DNA of 6,597 nt from Candidatus Latescibacterota bacterium (GTDB taxonomy: Bacteria; Latescibacterota; 4484-107; B68-G9), in contig DTYS01000175.1 in assembly GCA_012961755.1 (NCBI GenBank), positions 1-6,597 on the forward strand. Reading direction: 5' to 3'. Position 1 is the stretch's first letter, and every line of letters starts with the position of its first letter. Shown piece by piece: positions 6,090 to 6,597 of the stretch. Below the pieces are notes generated by a model that saw nothing but the letters and a program-made list of their open reading frames with translations, ran no database searches and had not been told where the DNA came from. The translations under genes and the position numbers were made by a program.

Positions 6090-6094
6090 CTAAA

Positions 6095-6597
6095 ATGGCA
6101 CAACAGGTCTATCACCTCGATTTAAGTGTTGACAGAATCGAATCTGCCCGATTCGCCCTCCTCCCCGGCGACCCCGGCCGCGTCGAGGCCATCGCCAAGA
6201 CCTCCCCCTTCAAGGACGGTCGCGAGATCGCTTACAAGCGCGAATACCGCACGTGGCTGGGCTACATAAACGGAACCCCCGTGCTGGTGACCTCCACCGG
6301 CATCGGCGGACCCTCAACCGCAATCGCCATCGATGAACTTGCACAACTGGGCGTGAGGACGTTCCTGCGCGTGGGGACCACCGGGGCCATCCAGCCGCAC
6401 ATCAACGTCGGCGATGTCATCATCACCACAGGGGCCGTGCGCTTGGACGGGGCTTCCAACCACTATGCGCCCATTGAGTATCCCGCCGTGGCCCATCACG
6501 AGGTCGTCGATGCGCTCATTGAAGCGGCGAGGCAGCAGAAAATCCCCTATCACATCGGCATCACCTGCTCCTCGGATACGTTCTATCCCGGCCAAGA
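6095..6597 (+). CDS. udp: Uridine phosphorylase, N-terminal part (3' end off window)
   Basis: An open frame from ATG 6095 to the right edge gives 167 residues without a stop. It matches uridine phosphorylase (nucleoside phosphorylase family I), which splits uridine and phosphate into uracil and ribose-1-phosphate in pyrimidine salvage. Visible marks: His7 in YHLDL; PGDPGR with Arg29 (24-29); Arg49 in KREY; STGIGGPSTAIAI at 67-79; FLRVGTTGAIQPHINVGD at 90-107 with Arg92 and Thr95, the phosphate-binding region; VRLDGAS at 115-121; SSDTFYPGQ at 159-167, which begins the uracil-binding FxxxQ region. From memory, the stretch from residue 68 to 133 is close to that of E. coli Udp, so the assignment is firm. 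About 85 residues are missing. Codon usage departs sharply from the other genes (ATC and CGC rich), and the gene appears to have its own promoter at 5991-6018. Confidence 0.93.
   Translation, partial: MAQQVYHLDLSVDRIESARFALLPGDPGRVEAIAKTSPFKDGREIAYKREYRTWLGYINGTPVLVTSTGIGGPSTAIAIDELAQLGVRTFLRVGTTGAIQPHINVGDVIITTGAVRLDGASNHYAPIEYPAVAHHEVVDALIEAARQQKIPYHIGITCSSDTFYPGQ

Noticed and set aside
6024..6094. Riboswitch in the udp leader
   Set aside because: Only 3-4 bp stems are visible and no conserved riboswitch core was recognised.
1..6597. CRISPR arrays, insertion sequences, tRNA/rRNA genes, long repeats
   Set aside because: Looked for on both strands; no repeated units, terminal inverted repeats, transposase motifs or RNA gene signatures were seen.

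Overview
This is a bacterial window with every gene on the + strand and gaps mostly of 0-15 nt. The bacterial MiaB tail, strong purine-rich Shine-Dalgarno sites (GGAGG/GGGAGG) and fairly high GC point to a bacterium. Codon choice is biased to AGG for Arg and ATA for Ile; in the gene at 1217-2230 I counted 16 of 27 Arg as AGG and 12 of 16 Ile as ATA. That bias is common in anaerobic or thermophilic bacteria. Synergistota or another deep thermophilic lineage would fit, but the sequence alone does not fix the taxon.

Layout. Positions 1-608 hold housekeeping genes: the 3' end of miaB (tRNA thiomethylation) and then cutA. Positions 609-754 contain no intact gene. Overlapping the cutA 3' end and running through this gap are short frame-broken stretches that could be the relic of a small flavodoxin-like gene (weak). 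Positions 755-5962 are a tight run of six genes: a stand-alone PPC/DUF296-domain protein, a nitrilase-superfamily amidohydrolase, a five-bladed beta-propeller glycosidase-like protein, an LsrG-like ABM-fold monooxygenase or isomerase, an iron-type alcohol dehydrogenase with an altered metal site, and a small putative lipoprotein. Close spacing, including a TGATG stop/start overlap and gaps of 2, 4 and 12 nt, suggests cotranscription.

The first five genes of that run look like a cytoplasmic catabolic module: an amide-bond hydrolase, a glycoside-active propeller, a small quinone- or ketose-type enzyme and an alcohol/aldehyde oxidoreductase. I do not recognise this combination as a described pathway. 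No transporter or regulator is visible except possibly the PPC protein.

Positions 5963-6094 are an AT-richer spacer with a plausible sigma-70-type promoter and a leader of about 70 nt. Downstream, 6095 to the window end is the 5' part of a uridine phosphorylase gene (udp) that runs off the edge. It strongly resembles the enterobacterial enzyme and has a sharply different codon usage (13 of 16 Ile as ATC, 6 of 10 Arg as CGC), suggesting recent transfer, different expression pressure, or a join between unrelated sequence. No CRISPR array, insertion sequence, tRNA or rRNA was seen.
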